A stretch of DNA of 12,968 nt from Cetobacterium sp. UBA6069 (lineage in GTDB: Bacteria > Fusobacteriota > Fusobacteriia > Fusobacteriales > Fusobacteriaceae): positions 25,080 to 38,047 of the forward strand of contig DIXX01000020.1 in NCBI GenBank assembly GCA_002428805.1, read 5' to 3'. Of the stretch, positions 7,045 through 12,968 are shown piece after piece. The first letter of the stretch is position 1. The number at the start of each line of letters is the position of its first letter. The notes beneath the pieces are model-generated. The model did no database searches and was not told the origin of the DNA. It saw only the letters and a list, made by a program, of their open reading frames with translations. The translations under genes and the position numbers were made by a program.

Positions 7045-8307
7045 ATGAAAAAAGTATTACTAATGTTTTTTATGTATTTAAATCTATTCGCAAATGAGAA
7101 TGTTTTGAGTTTGAACTATAAAGAGAATGAACCGTTACTCGGAAAAGGATACTATTTGGTGCTGTCGGATATTCCTGTAGCAAATTATCCAAATACGATA
7201 GGATATTTTTCTAGTGTAGATATAGAGGGAAAGAATCTTCCTATTGAAAAAGATTTAGAAAAGGTTAGTATAAAAAAGGATGGAATTTTAATTATAGAAA
7301 AAAATGTAGAATGGGATCAATACACATTTTCATTAAATGAAATTGATTTAGATGGACTTAAAATAAACTTGAAATGGAAGAGTATTAATCGTCAAAAGAT
7401 GGAATTGATGATAAGTGAGTGGGATTTACTAAAAAAACAGTATAAAATAGAAGTTGAATATCATTATCCAGATAGAAAAGAAATTTTAAATTTGAATTTA
7501 AATATGCCTCAATTTAATCCAGAAATATATTTAAACTTTGATTATAAACTTCCGATTTTGAAAAAACAAGAGTTGGGGAAAAAATATATTATTCTAAAAA
7601 AAATTGGTTTAAATGATTATGATTTAGAAATTACTAAAAATACTATAAATTCAGAGGGGTTAAAGTTAGAATTAGCAGAAAAGGTTTCTATAAAAGGAAC
7701 TGGAGAGGATGAAGAGTATTCTGAAGTTGCTAGAGTTCTTTCTTTATTAGAAGTTTATCCAAAAATATTTGTTGAAAATTCTAGTGAAAATATTTTTGAG
7801 AACTCGAAGGACGTTTATATAGCTTTGGAATTGCCACATAATCTAGAGTTAAGTAAAAGCTATGTAGTTAATGAAGAGATATTGAGTTTGAGCTACAATA
7901 AAATAAAAAAAAGAGTAATAGAAAAAGTAGTGATATTACCTCAAAATAACGAAGTTTCTAAAAAAATAGCTTTAAATAAATGGTATATTCCTGGAGAAAA
8001 GATATATATTGATGATTTTAAAGAGACAACAGGATATTATCTATTAGAAGGTGAAGGCGAGATAGTTGGTAAATATGCAAATTTAAAAATAAAAGTAGAT
8101 GAGATAGAAGAAATGATAGATGGGTTTGGTGAATCAGAAGAGATTCATTTAAACTTTATAAGAATGAAGGTTGAAAATGGAAGAGTTTCAATTTGTATAG
8201 ATAAACCAAAAGAATTGGTTCAAGGTAAGGAAGTAGAGTATAAAATTTTAGATGCTAAAGGAAATGTTTTAGAAAAAGTTAAGCTTAACTTTTATATAGA
8301 AAATTAA
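7045..8307 (+). CDS. Exported protein of unknown function, beta-rich
   Basis: I do not recognise this 420-residue protein. It begins with a signal peptide (MKKVLLMFFMYLNLFA, likely cut before NENV); no cysteine follows to make it a lipoprotein, so a periplasmic or secreted location is inferred. The rest has no hydrophobic helices and shows alternating hydrophobic/charged strands typical of beta-sandwich proteins, with many Lys and Glu. Two segments look alike: GKGYYLVLSDIPVANY (33-48) with GKKYIILKKIGLNDY (178-192), and EKVSIKKDG (72-80) with EKVSIKGTG (212-220). This suggests a repeat unit of about 140 residues. Start choice: the ATG at 7045 follows a strong GGGGGAGG, while the in-frame ATG at 7030 overlaps that purine run. 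It stands alone between the tRNA terminator and the lipoprotein pair. A cell-envelope role is possible but not shown. Confidence 0.85.
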   Translation: MKKVLLMFFMYLNLFANENVLSLNYKENEPLLGKGYYLVLSDIPVANYPNTIGYFSSVDIEGKNLPIEKDLEKVSIKKDGILIIEKNVEWDQYTFSLNEIDLDGLKINLKWKSINRQKMELMISEWDLLKKQYKIEVEYHYPDRKEILNLNLNMPQFNPEIYLNFDYKLPILKKQELGKKYIILKKIGLNDYDLEITKNTINSEGLKLELAEKVSIKGTGEDEEYSEVARVLSLLEVYPKIFVENSSENIFENSKDVYIALELPHNLELSKSYVVNEEILSLSYNKIKKRVIEKVVILPQNNEVSKKIALNKWYIPGEKIYIDDFKETTGYYLLEGEGEIVGKYANLKIKVDEIEEMIDGFGESEEIHLNFIRMKVENGRVSICIDKPKELVQGKEVEYKILDAKGNVLEKVKLNFYIEN

Positions 8308-8316
8308 ATTTAAAAG

Positions 8317-8325
8317 TGATATAAT
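8317..8325 (+). promoter_or_regulatory. Extended -10 promoter of the lipoprotein pair
   Basis: TGATATAAT combines a perfect -10 hexamer (8320-8325) with the TG of an extended -10, which can work without a good -35 (none is seen). The ATG is 36 nt downstream. The box sits within a short inverted repeat, GTGAT-ATA-ATCAC (8316-8328). Confidence 0.55.
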
Positions 8326-8361
8326 CACGCTATAAAAAATATTCTTAAAAGGAGTGCTAAA

Positions 8362-8748
8362 ATGAAGAAAATATTATTAAGTTTATTTCTAGTTTTTTTG
8401 TTTGCAGGATGTTTTGGTAAAAAAGTAGATGTTAAATCAAAGGTAGAAGGGAATACTTATGTTTTAGAAAGTGTTCTTGAAAATAGTGAAATAAACATTA
8501 GTTTTGAAAATGAAAAACTAGCCGGTTTAGCAGGAGTTAATAGATATTTTTCAGAGTACAGTATTGAAGGGAATAAAATAGCTGTTAAAGAGATCGGAAC
8601 GACTAGAATGATGGGACCAGAACATTTGATGTTACAAGAGCAAGAGTATTTAAAAAATTTAAAAGAGGCAAAAGAGATTGTTGCGACAGAAAAAGGTGTG
8701 ATTATAACTACAGAATCTGGAGTGAAATTGAATTTTGTTAAAAAATAA
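8362..8748 (+). CDS. META/HslJ-domain lipoprotein
   Basis: This 128-residue lipoprotein has a signal MKKILLSLFLVFLFAG followed by lipobox Cys17 (-3 to +1 FAGC, with Phe instead of the usual Leu at -3). The rest fits the META domain (PF03724), also found in HslJ. The segment GNTYVLESVL is the first strand, ISFENEKLAGLAGVNRYFSE corresponds to the F..nr.sG..GCNry.g core (Cys absent here), and the conserved Thr/Met segment TTRMMGPEHLMLQEQEYLKN ends the domain. Proteins with this domain occur in the envelope and are linked to heat-induced or antibiotic-related stress (HslJ and novobiocin tolerance); the biochemical role is not settled. AGGAG stands before the ATG. The last 14 bases overlap the NlpC/P60 gene, so the two are probably co-translated. 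Confidence 0.85.
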   Translation: MKKILLSLFLVFLFAGCFGKKVDVKSKVEGNTYVLESVLENSEINISFENEKLAGLAGVNRYFSEYSIEGNKIAVKEIGTTRMMGPEHLMLQEQEYLKNLKEAKEIVATEKGVIITTESGVKLNFVKK

Positions 8749-9205
8749 ATTTATTATAGTAAAAATACTATTTTTATTATATTTGTTTTTGTTAACTGGA
8801 TGTTCATCAACTAGAATTAGTGATAAAGAGAGATCGAGAAGAGTTGTAAAAATCTCAAGTTTTTATAGAGAATGGAAAGGTACAAAATATCGTTTGGGAG
8901 GAACGAGTAAAGCAGGAGTTGATTGCTCGGCGTTAATGGGACGATTGTATATCGAAAAGTTTAATATGAAATTACCACGAACGACGGAAAAGATGGTTTT
9001 AGAGGGAGAAAAAGTTAAAAATCGTAATCAGTGGGAAGTTGGAGATTTGGTATTTTTTAAAATTGGTAGAAAAAAAGTACGACATGTAGGGGTTTATTTA
9101 GGTGACAATAGATTTTTACATGCTTCTACATCAAGGGGAGTTATAATATCGAATATAGATGGATATTGGAATGAACATTTGTGGAAGGTAAAAAAAATAT
9201 TATAA
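8735..9205 (+). CDS. NlpC/P60 family cell-wall peptidase, lipoprotein
   Basis: This 156-residue lipoprotein carries an NlpC/P60 endopeptidase domain, which cleaves gamma-D-Glu-diaminopimelate type bonds in peptidoglycan stem peptides. The signal ends in a canonical lipobox LTGC (Cys23). The domain runs from about 37 to the end: YRLGGTSKAGVDCSALMGRL holds catalytic Cys64, VGDLVFF is the conserved strand, RHVGVYLGDNRFLHAS holds catalytic His117 and the third polar residue His129. It resembles compact Spr/MepS-like enzymes in size. The start is a TTG at 8735 inside the META gene; GGAG (8719-8722) lies 12 nt upstream, and no ATG occurs before the mature domain. Translation is probably coupled to the META gene. 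Outer-membrane anchoring is likely but would need sorting evidence. Confidence 0.9.
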   Translation: MLKNKFIIVKILFLLYLFLLTGCSSTRISDKERSRRVVKISSFYREWKGTKYRLGGTSKAGVDCSALMGRLYIEKFNMKLPRTTEKMVLEGEKVKNRNQWEVGDLVFFKIGRKKVRHVGVYLGDNRFLHASTSRGVIISNIDGYWNEHLWKVKKIL

Positions 9206-9213
9206 AGAGTATT

Positions 9214-9243
9214 AAATGCGCTGAGCGATCAGTGCATTTTTTT
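9214..9243 (+). terminator. Intrinsic terminator after the lipoprotein pair
   Basis: An 11-bp stem (9214-9224 with 9229-9239, one G-T pair) with a GCGA tetraloop runs into a T-run ending at 9243. It begins 8 nt after the NlpC/P60 stop and separates that transcript from the riboswitch leader. Confidence 0.9.
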
Positions 9244-9317
9244 ATTTAGTAAATTTGTATTACTTTTATACACTGATAACTTATTTATTATAAAAAAAAT
9301 ATATTAGCAAAGGAGAT

Positions 9318-9490
9318 GTGGAACGTGCTAGTATAGAGAGCAGTATAAAATATGTTTTAATATGGAAGTGCGGTTAGATTCCGCGACGGCCCCGCCACTG
9401 TAAAATTGACGAAAGCACAAAAGCTCACTGAGGAAACTTGGGAAGAGGTGTAAGTAGGATGAGATGAGTCAGGATACTTTTAAAGCATTA
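9318..9490 (+). promoter_or_regulatory. Cobalamin riboswitch upstream of the BtuB-like receptor
   Basis: This leader matches the conserved core of the cobalamin riboswitch (RF00174 type). In order it has GGAAGTGCGG (9364-9373) pairing with ATTCCGC, then CGGCCCCGCCACTG with the hallmark GCCACTG at 9394-9400. A second CACTG (9426-9430) with GAGGAAACTTGGGAAG follows, and the B12 box AGTCAGGATAC at 9467-9477. AGTAT at 9330-9334 can close the outer helix with ATACT at the end of the B12 box; the 5' edge is approximate. From the B12 box to the start codon there is no hairpin with a U-run, and the ribosome binding site begins only 17 nt after the box, so control of translation initiation is the likely mechanism (inference). 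Cobalamin binding would lower receptor synthesis. The stretch 9244-9317 holds only A/T-rich sequence with possible -10 elements (TATTAT 9286-9291) and no convincing -35. Confidence 0.93.
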
Positions 9491-9506
9491 CTTCGAGGGA
9501 GGATAA

Positions 9507-11474
9507 ATGAATAAAAAATTTATGTTATTAAGTGTATTTGTTTGTGTAGCATTAAGTTATGCAAAAGATGCAGAAAAAGTTATTAAATTAGAGGAGAGTG
9601 TTATAACCACGGATAACTTTGAGTCCAGCATAAAAGAAACAGGAGCAAATATAACTGTTATAACGAGTGAAGAGATAAAGGAAAAGGGTGCTCAGAATCT
9701 TGTGGATATTGTAAGAATGGCTCCCGGGGTTATTGTATCTCATTATTATGATAGTATTAGATTTGATGTAAGAGGAGCGGGGAGTCCTGTTCATGCAGAA
9801 AAAAATACGATAGTAACTTTAGATGGGATACCAATTAAAGGTGACCAAATAACAAATATACCAATAGCAACTATTGAAAGAGTTGAGGTTGTTCCAGGTG
9901 GAGGAGGAATTTTATATGGAGATGGTGCTATAGGAGGTATAGTAAATATTAGATTAAAGAAAATAGATTCATTTTCAGAAGGAAAAAATTATTCTGGGTA
10001 TATAACTGGATCGGCTTCGAGCTATGACTCGAATAAATTTGGAGTAGGAGTGAATACAAAAATCACAGAAAAAGTAGCGACAAGTGTTACTTTTAATTCA
10101 AGTTTGAGAAGAAGTGATAAAAGAGGTGATGAATACGGGGATATATTTAGTAAAAGAAAGAATTTCACTTTAAATACTAAGTATAATTTAGATGATGGCG
10201 AAGTTAATATAAGGTATACAAGGGATGAGAAAAAGTATGCTAAGGACGGAGATGTTCCTGAAGATATTTATGAAAGTGATAGTAAAAATCCAGGGTATAT
10301 TTCTAGAGGCGAATCTAATAGCAATGATTACTATTTTAGCTATAAATATGATTTAAGTAAGAAAACTCAGTTATACTCATATTTAGGATTTTATGAAAAA
10401 AAGTTTGAAACGTATAATCCCAAAAATGGAATGTTTACTCCTAAGGATGATGAGGAAAAAGTTTACGGTAAAATTCAAATAAAGCATAACTATACAGAAA
10501 ATGATTATTTTATGTTAGGGACTGATTTGACTAAAGAAGTTGCAACACCTCAAGATAAAAAGATAGATGATTCGACGAAAGATAGTTATGGAATATTTTT
10601 AATGAACGAAAGTAAAAGGGGTAAATTTTCATTTTTACAAGGTGTTAGATACAATACCGCAGAATATAACTACTACTTTAGAAATAGAAGTCCTATTCCT
10701 GAAGAAAAATGGGATACAAAAAATAAAACAAAATATGAAGATTATTCATACAGTTTAGAAACTAAATATAGTTATAATGATAGTGGAGTTGTATATGGGA
10801 AAATATCTAGAGACTTTAGAACTCCTTTGATTTCAGAGATGCGTTATACTGTAAATGCAGAAAACTTAAATCCTCAAACTCAGGATACAGTAGAGGTTGG
10901 GATGAAGGATTATATTAATGATACTTATATAAGTCTATCTATATTTTATAAAATGACAAGAGATGAGATTTATTATAGTGGTGAAGAGTATTCTAATTTC
11001 CCGTATTATAATATTGGTGATACTGAAAGGTATGGAGTTGAGTATTTTGCAGAGCGATATTTTGGAAGATTGACTTTAAATACTTCTTTAACATATATTC
11101 ATCATAAAATAAAAGATTCGAAATTTGAAAGTTTGGAAGGTAAAGAGGTTCCGTTTATTCCGAATTGGAAATTAGGATTTGGAACAAGGTATGAGTTCAC
11201 ATCTAAAATAGTTGGAAATTTAGATGTTATCTATTATGGAAAATATTTTGATTCTGATGATCCTACAAATATTAGAAAAAAAGATCAGGGAGATTATGCG
11301 ACAGTTGATTTGTCTTTATCATACAATCCAATTGAAGTATTGACATTAACTGGAAGAGTGAATAATTTATTTGATAAAAAATATGCTACATATGTTGGGT
11401 ATTGGGATGATACAAGGCAGTATAATAGAGGTGATGGAAGAATTTATACGCTTGAAGCGACATATAAATTCTAA
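9507..11474 (+). CDS. btuB: TonB-dependent outer-membrane receptor, BtuB-like (probable cobalamin receptor)
   Basis: This 655-residue TonB-dependent receptor imports ligand across the outer membrane using TonB-transmitted energy. The signal peptide (1-19) ends ALSYA. A TonB box candidate LEESVITT follows at 28-35. The plug covers about 46-150, with ITVITSEEIKEKGAQNLVDI, VRGAGSPVH, TIVTLDGIPIKGD, IERVEVVPGGGGILYGDGAI and GGIVNI. The beta-barrel fills the rest, ending in NLFDKKYATY, GRIYTLEATYKF with the terminal Phe needed for barrel assembly. E. coli BtuB is 614 residues. The cobalamin riboswitch directly upstream is the main evidence for cobalamin or another cobamide as ligand; by sequence alone an iron or other chelate receptor would be possible. 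GAGGGAGG lies 4 nt before the ATG. No BtuFCD or TonB-ExbBD genes are next to it, so inner-membrane partners must be encoded elsewhere. Confidence 0.92.
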   Translation: MNKKFMLLSVFVCVALSYAKDAEKVIKLEESVITTDNFESSIKETGANITVITSEEIKEKGAQNLVDIVRMAPGVIVSHYYDSIRFDVRGAGSPVHAEKNTIVTLDGIPIKGDQITNIPIATIERVEVVPGGGGILYGDGAIGGIVNIRLKKIDSFSEGKNYSGYITGSASSYDSNKFGVGVNTKITEKVATSVTFNSSLRRSDKRGDEYGDIFSKRKNFTLNTKYNLDDGEVNIRYTRDEKKYAKDGDVPEDIYESDSKNPGYISRGESNSNDYYFSYKYDLSKKTQLYSYLGFYEKKFETYNPKNGMFTPKDDEEKVYGKIQIKHNYTENDYFMLGTDLTKEVATPQDKKIDDSTKDSYGIFLMNESKRGKFSFLQGVRYNTAEYNYYFRNRSPIPEEKWDTKNKTKYEDYSYSLETKYSYNDSGVVYGKISRDFRTPLISEMRYTVNAENLNPQTQDTVEVGMKDYINDTYISLSIFYKMTRDEIYYSGEEYSNFPYYNIGDTERYGVEYFAERYFGRLTLNTSLTYIHHKIKDSKFESLEGKEVPFIPNWKLGFGTRYEFTSKIVGNLDVIYYGKYFDSDDPTNIRKKDQGDYATVDLSLSYNPIEVLTLTGRVNNLFDKKYATYVGYWDDTRQYNRGDGRIYTLEATYKF

Positions 11475-11486
11475 TAGAAGGAATTG

Positions 11487-11517
11487 AAAAAGTGATTGCA
11501 ACCGCAATCACTTTTTT
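11487..11517. terminator. Bidirectional terminator between btuB and the EamA transporter gene
   Basis: A perfect 13-bp inverted repeat (11487-11499 and 11504-11516) has an AACC loop, an A-run on the left foot and a T-run on the right. The stop codon of the convergent EamA gene (11508-11510) lies inside the right arm. It lies 12 nt after the btuB stop and can end both transcripts. Confidence 0.92.
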
Positions 11518-12362
11518 GATAGTTTATAATTGAATAGTGCAGCACCCACAATAATAAATCCACCTATTAAACTGAAAATATCTGGAACCTCTTTCCAAAC
11601 CATAAATCCAATTATAGCTGAAAAAATTATACTTAAATATTGATAGATAGAAACTTCGCTAGCTAGTGCATATTTGTAAGCGTAAGCTAGTCCTACTTGT
11701 CCAATTGTGGCAAAAATTCCAGTTAAAATAAGATAGAATAATTGAACTCTATTTGGTACAATAAATCCTTGAATAAGCATAGGAGGAATCATACCAACCA
11801 TTGAAAATGCTGAAAACCATAAAACTAAAGTAGATGGTTCTTCCATAGTCCTTAAATATCTAACAAGTGTGTAAGCACCTCCTGCAAAGATAGCGGATAA
11901 AAACCCTGCTAAAGCTGGCAGCATCTCAAAACTAAACTTAGGCTTTATAACAAGTAAGGCCCCGAATAAAACAACGGTAAGTATAGGAATTTGATGTTTT
12001 TCTAATTTTTCTTTTAGAAATAGAGTTGCAAATATAGTCACAAAAAATGGTGAAAGTTTATTTAATAAAGCTGAATCAGCTAGATAGAGTTTATTTATGC
12101 AGTAGAAGTTTAGAACGGCTCCGGTTAAACCAACAACACATCTAAAAATGATAAACAATCTACTTTTATTACTACTACCCCAGATATTTATATTTTTTCC
12201 TTTCATAGAAAAAAGGAGCATTACAACACCCACAAGATTTCTAAAGAAAAGTTTTTCAAAAGTAGAGATGTCACTACCTATAAATTTAACTGTAGCTCCC
12301 ATTAAAGCCATTCCTAAAGCGGATGTACACATCCATAACATACCCTTTAATCTATCATTCAT
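11508..12362 (-). CDS. DMT superfamily (EamA) transporter
   Basis: This 284-residue inner-membrane protein has two EamA repeats (about 6-137 and 148-282) and about ten hydrophobic helices, the normal size and layout of drug/metabolite transporters. Family signs include FFRNLVGVVMLL in the second helix, ADSALLNKLSPFFVTIFATL with FLKEKLEKHQI closing the first repeat, and the mirrored SEVSIYQYLSIIFSAIIGF with WKEVPDIF in the second. Members export or import amino acids, nucleosides, S-adenosylmethionine or other small molecules; the substrate here is unknown. GGAGGG lies 5 nt before the ATG at 12362, supporting this start. It is a single-gene unit with its own extended -10 promoter, downstream of the glmS terminator. 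Confidence 0.92.
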   Translation of the reverse strand: MNDRLKGMLWMCTSALGMALMGATVKFIGSDISTFEKLFFRNLVGVVMLLFSMKGKNINIWGSSNKSRLFIIFRCVVGLTGAVLNFYCINKLYLADSALLNKLSPFFVTIFATLFLKEKLEKHQIPILTVVLFGALLVIKPKFSFEMLPALAGFLSAIFAGGAYTLVRYLRTMEEPSTLVLWFSAFSMVGMIPPMLIQGFIVPNRVQLFYLILTGIFATIGQVGLAYAYKYALASEVSIYQYLSIIFSAIIGFMVWKEVPDIFSLIGGFIIVGAALFNYKLSKK

Positions 12363-12387
12363 AAAATCCCTCCTTAATTACAAAAAT

Positions 12388-12396
12388 ATTATAGCA
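12388..12396 (-). promoter_or_regulatory. Extended -10 promoter of the EamA transporter gene
   Basis: On the minus strand TGCTATAAT combines a perfect -10 (12388-12393) with the extended TG. It lies 25 nt upstream of the ATG, just after the glmS terminator. No good -35 at 17 bp is seen. Confidence 0.6.
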
Positions 12397-12428
12397 TGAA
12401 AAAATGTTAAATTCTACTTAAAGAGTAT

Positions 12429-12454
12429 AAAAAAAAGAGCCCATAGGCTCTTTT
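12429..12454 (-). terminator. Intrinsic terminator of glmS
   Basis: A 9-bp stem (12433-12441 with 12446-12454, loop CATA on the plus strand), with a GAGCC/GGCTC core, is followed on the minus strand by an uninterrupted eight-U run. It starts 4 nt after the glmS stop. Confidence 0.9.
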
Positions 12455-12458
12455 ATAG

Positions 12459-12968
12459 TTATTCAACAGTAACTGATTTTGCTAGATTTCTAGGCTTATC
12501 CACATCAATTCCTTTTTCAACAGATGTAAAGTATGATAAAAGTTGAAGCGGGATAATAGCTAAAAGAACAGAGAACACATCTTCTATATCATCAATTCCG
12601 ATAAATTCATCAGATGCTTCAATTGCTTCCTTACAACTTTTTCTAGCAACAGTTGTAATGTGAGCACCTCTAGCTTTTAATTCTTTCATATTTGATACTG
12701 TTTTTTCTAAAAGATTTGACTGTGTAGCTACAACTATAACAGGAGTCCCAGGCTCGATTAGAGCAATAGATCCATGTTTTAGTTCACCAGCAGCAAAAGC
12801 TTCAGTATGTATGTACGTAATCTCTTTCATTTTTAGTGATCCTTCAAGTGCTGTAGCAAAATCTACACCTCTTCCAATATAGAATCCATTATTTTTATCC
12901 TTCATAAAGTTAGCAACAGATTTTATAAGATCTGTATTTTCTAATTGTTTTTGAACTTTTGCAGGAAC
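12459..12968 (-). CDS. glmS: Glutamine-fructose-6-phosphate aminotransferase (isomerizing), C-terminal part
   Basis: GlmS makes glucosamine-6-phosphate from fructose-6-phosphate and glutamine, the first step to UDP-GlcNAc for peptidoglycan and lipopolysaccharide. Only the last 169 residues are present; the frame is open to the right edge, so the glutaminase domain and first SIS domain lie outside the window and the ATG at 12905 is internal. The second SIS domain shows FYIGRGVDFATALEGSLKMK. KEITYIHTEAF and AAGELKHG carry the Glu and His equivalent to E. coli Glu488 and His504. PGTPVIVVATQ follows, and the C-terminal tail is DVDKPRNLAKSVTVE, whose Lys corresponds to E. coli Lys603, the Schiff-base residue. 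All isomerase residues visible are intact. Whether the 5' leader carries any regulatory RNA cannot be seen here. Confidence 0.96.
   Translation of the reverse strand, partial: VPAKVQKQLENTDLIKSVANFMKDKNNGFYIGRGVDFATALEGSLKMKEITYIHTEAFAAGELKHGSIALIEPGTPVIVVATQSNLLEKTVSNMKELKARGAHITTVARKSCKEAIEASDEFIGIDDIEDVFSVLLAIIPLQLLSYFTSVEKGIDVDKPRNLAKSVTVE

Noticed and set aside
9588..9794. Minus-strand open frame opposite the receptor plug domain
   Set aside because: Lies wholly inside conserved TonB-receptor plug sequence; no ribosome binding site or recognisable product.
12148..12399. Plus-strand open frame of 83 codons opposite the EamA gene
   Set aside because: Antisense shadow of a membrane protein gene; its hydrophobic start is the complement of A/T-rich codons and the EamA frame has clear domain matches.
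12903..12905. ATG at 12905 as the start of a short SIS-domain protein
   Set aside because: The frame is open without a stop to the window edge and the upstream 21 codons (VPAKVQKQLENTDLIKSVAN then F) continue GlmS sequence, so it is an internal methionine.

Overview
The window is A/T-rich and carries strong AGGAGG-type ribosome binding sites together with a TonB-dependent outer-membrane receptor and two lipoproteins. A low-GC genome with a Gram-negative envelope points to the Fusobacteriota (Fusobacterium, Cetobacterium, Ilyobacter and relatives). The genus cannot be fixed from the sequence alone. There are no insertion sequences, integrases, CRISPR arrays or prophage structural genes, so this looks like ordinary chromosome.

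Left part (1-2480): the end of an S24/LexA-like repressor gene converges on coaBC (coenzyme A synthesis) across a bidirectional terminator. A flavodoxin-fold protein with a four-cysteine cluster is divergent from coaBC. Middle (2480-6507): a block of minus-strand membrane transport genes, made of a split ThrE-type exporter (yjjP-yjjB, 1-nt overlap) followed, from its own promoter, by two tandem MATE exporters overlapping by 44 nt. From 6609 to 6970 a tRNA operon (Leu-UAA, Tyr-GUA, Thr-UGU) has a near-consensus promoter and a clear terminator.

Right part: an unrecognised exported protein of about 420 residues (7045-8307). Next is a lipoprotein pair with overlapping genes, a META/HslJ-domain protein followed by an NlpC/P60 cell-wall hydrolase. 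Then comes a cobalamin riboswitch (about 9318-9490) directly upstream of a BtuB-like TonB-dependent receptor. After a bidirectional terminator come a minus-strand EamA/DMT transporter and the 3' end of glmS, which runs off the window.

The clearest regulatory unit is riboswitch plus BtuB-like receptor: cobalamin import through the outer membrane, shut down when cobalamin is plentiful. No transcription terminator lies between the riboswitch and the start codon, so translational control is likely. The META and NlpC/P60 lipoproteins probably act together in envelope maintenance. The rest is core metabolism (CoA, amino-sugar synthesis), export and translation. I found no convincing undescribed multigene system. 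The points most worth a second look are the unknown exported protein with a possible internal repeat, the receptor and its riboswitch, and the overlapping lipoprotein pair.
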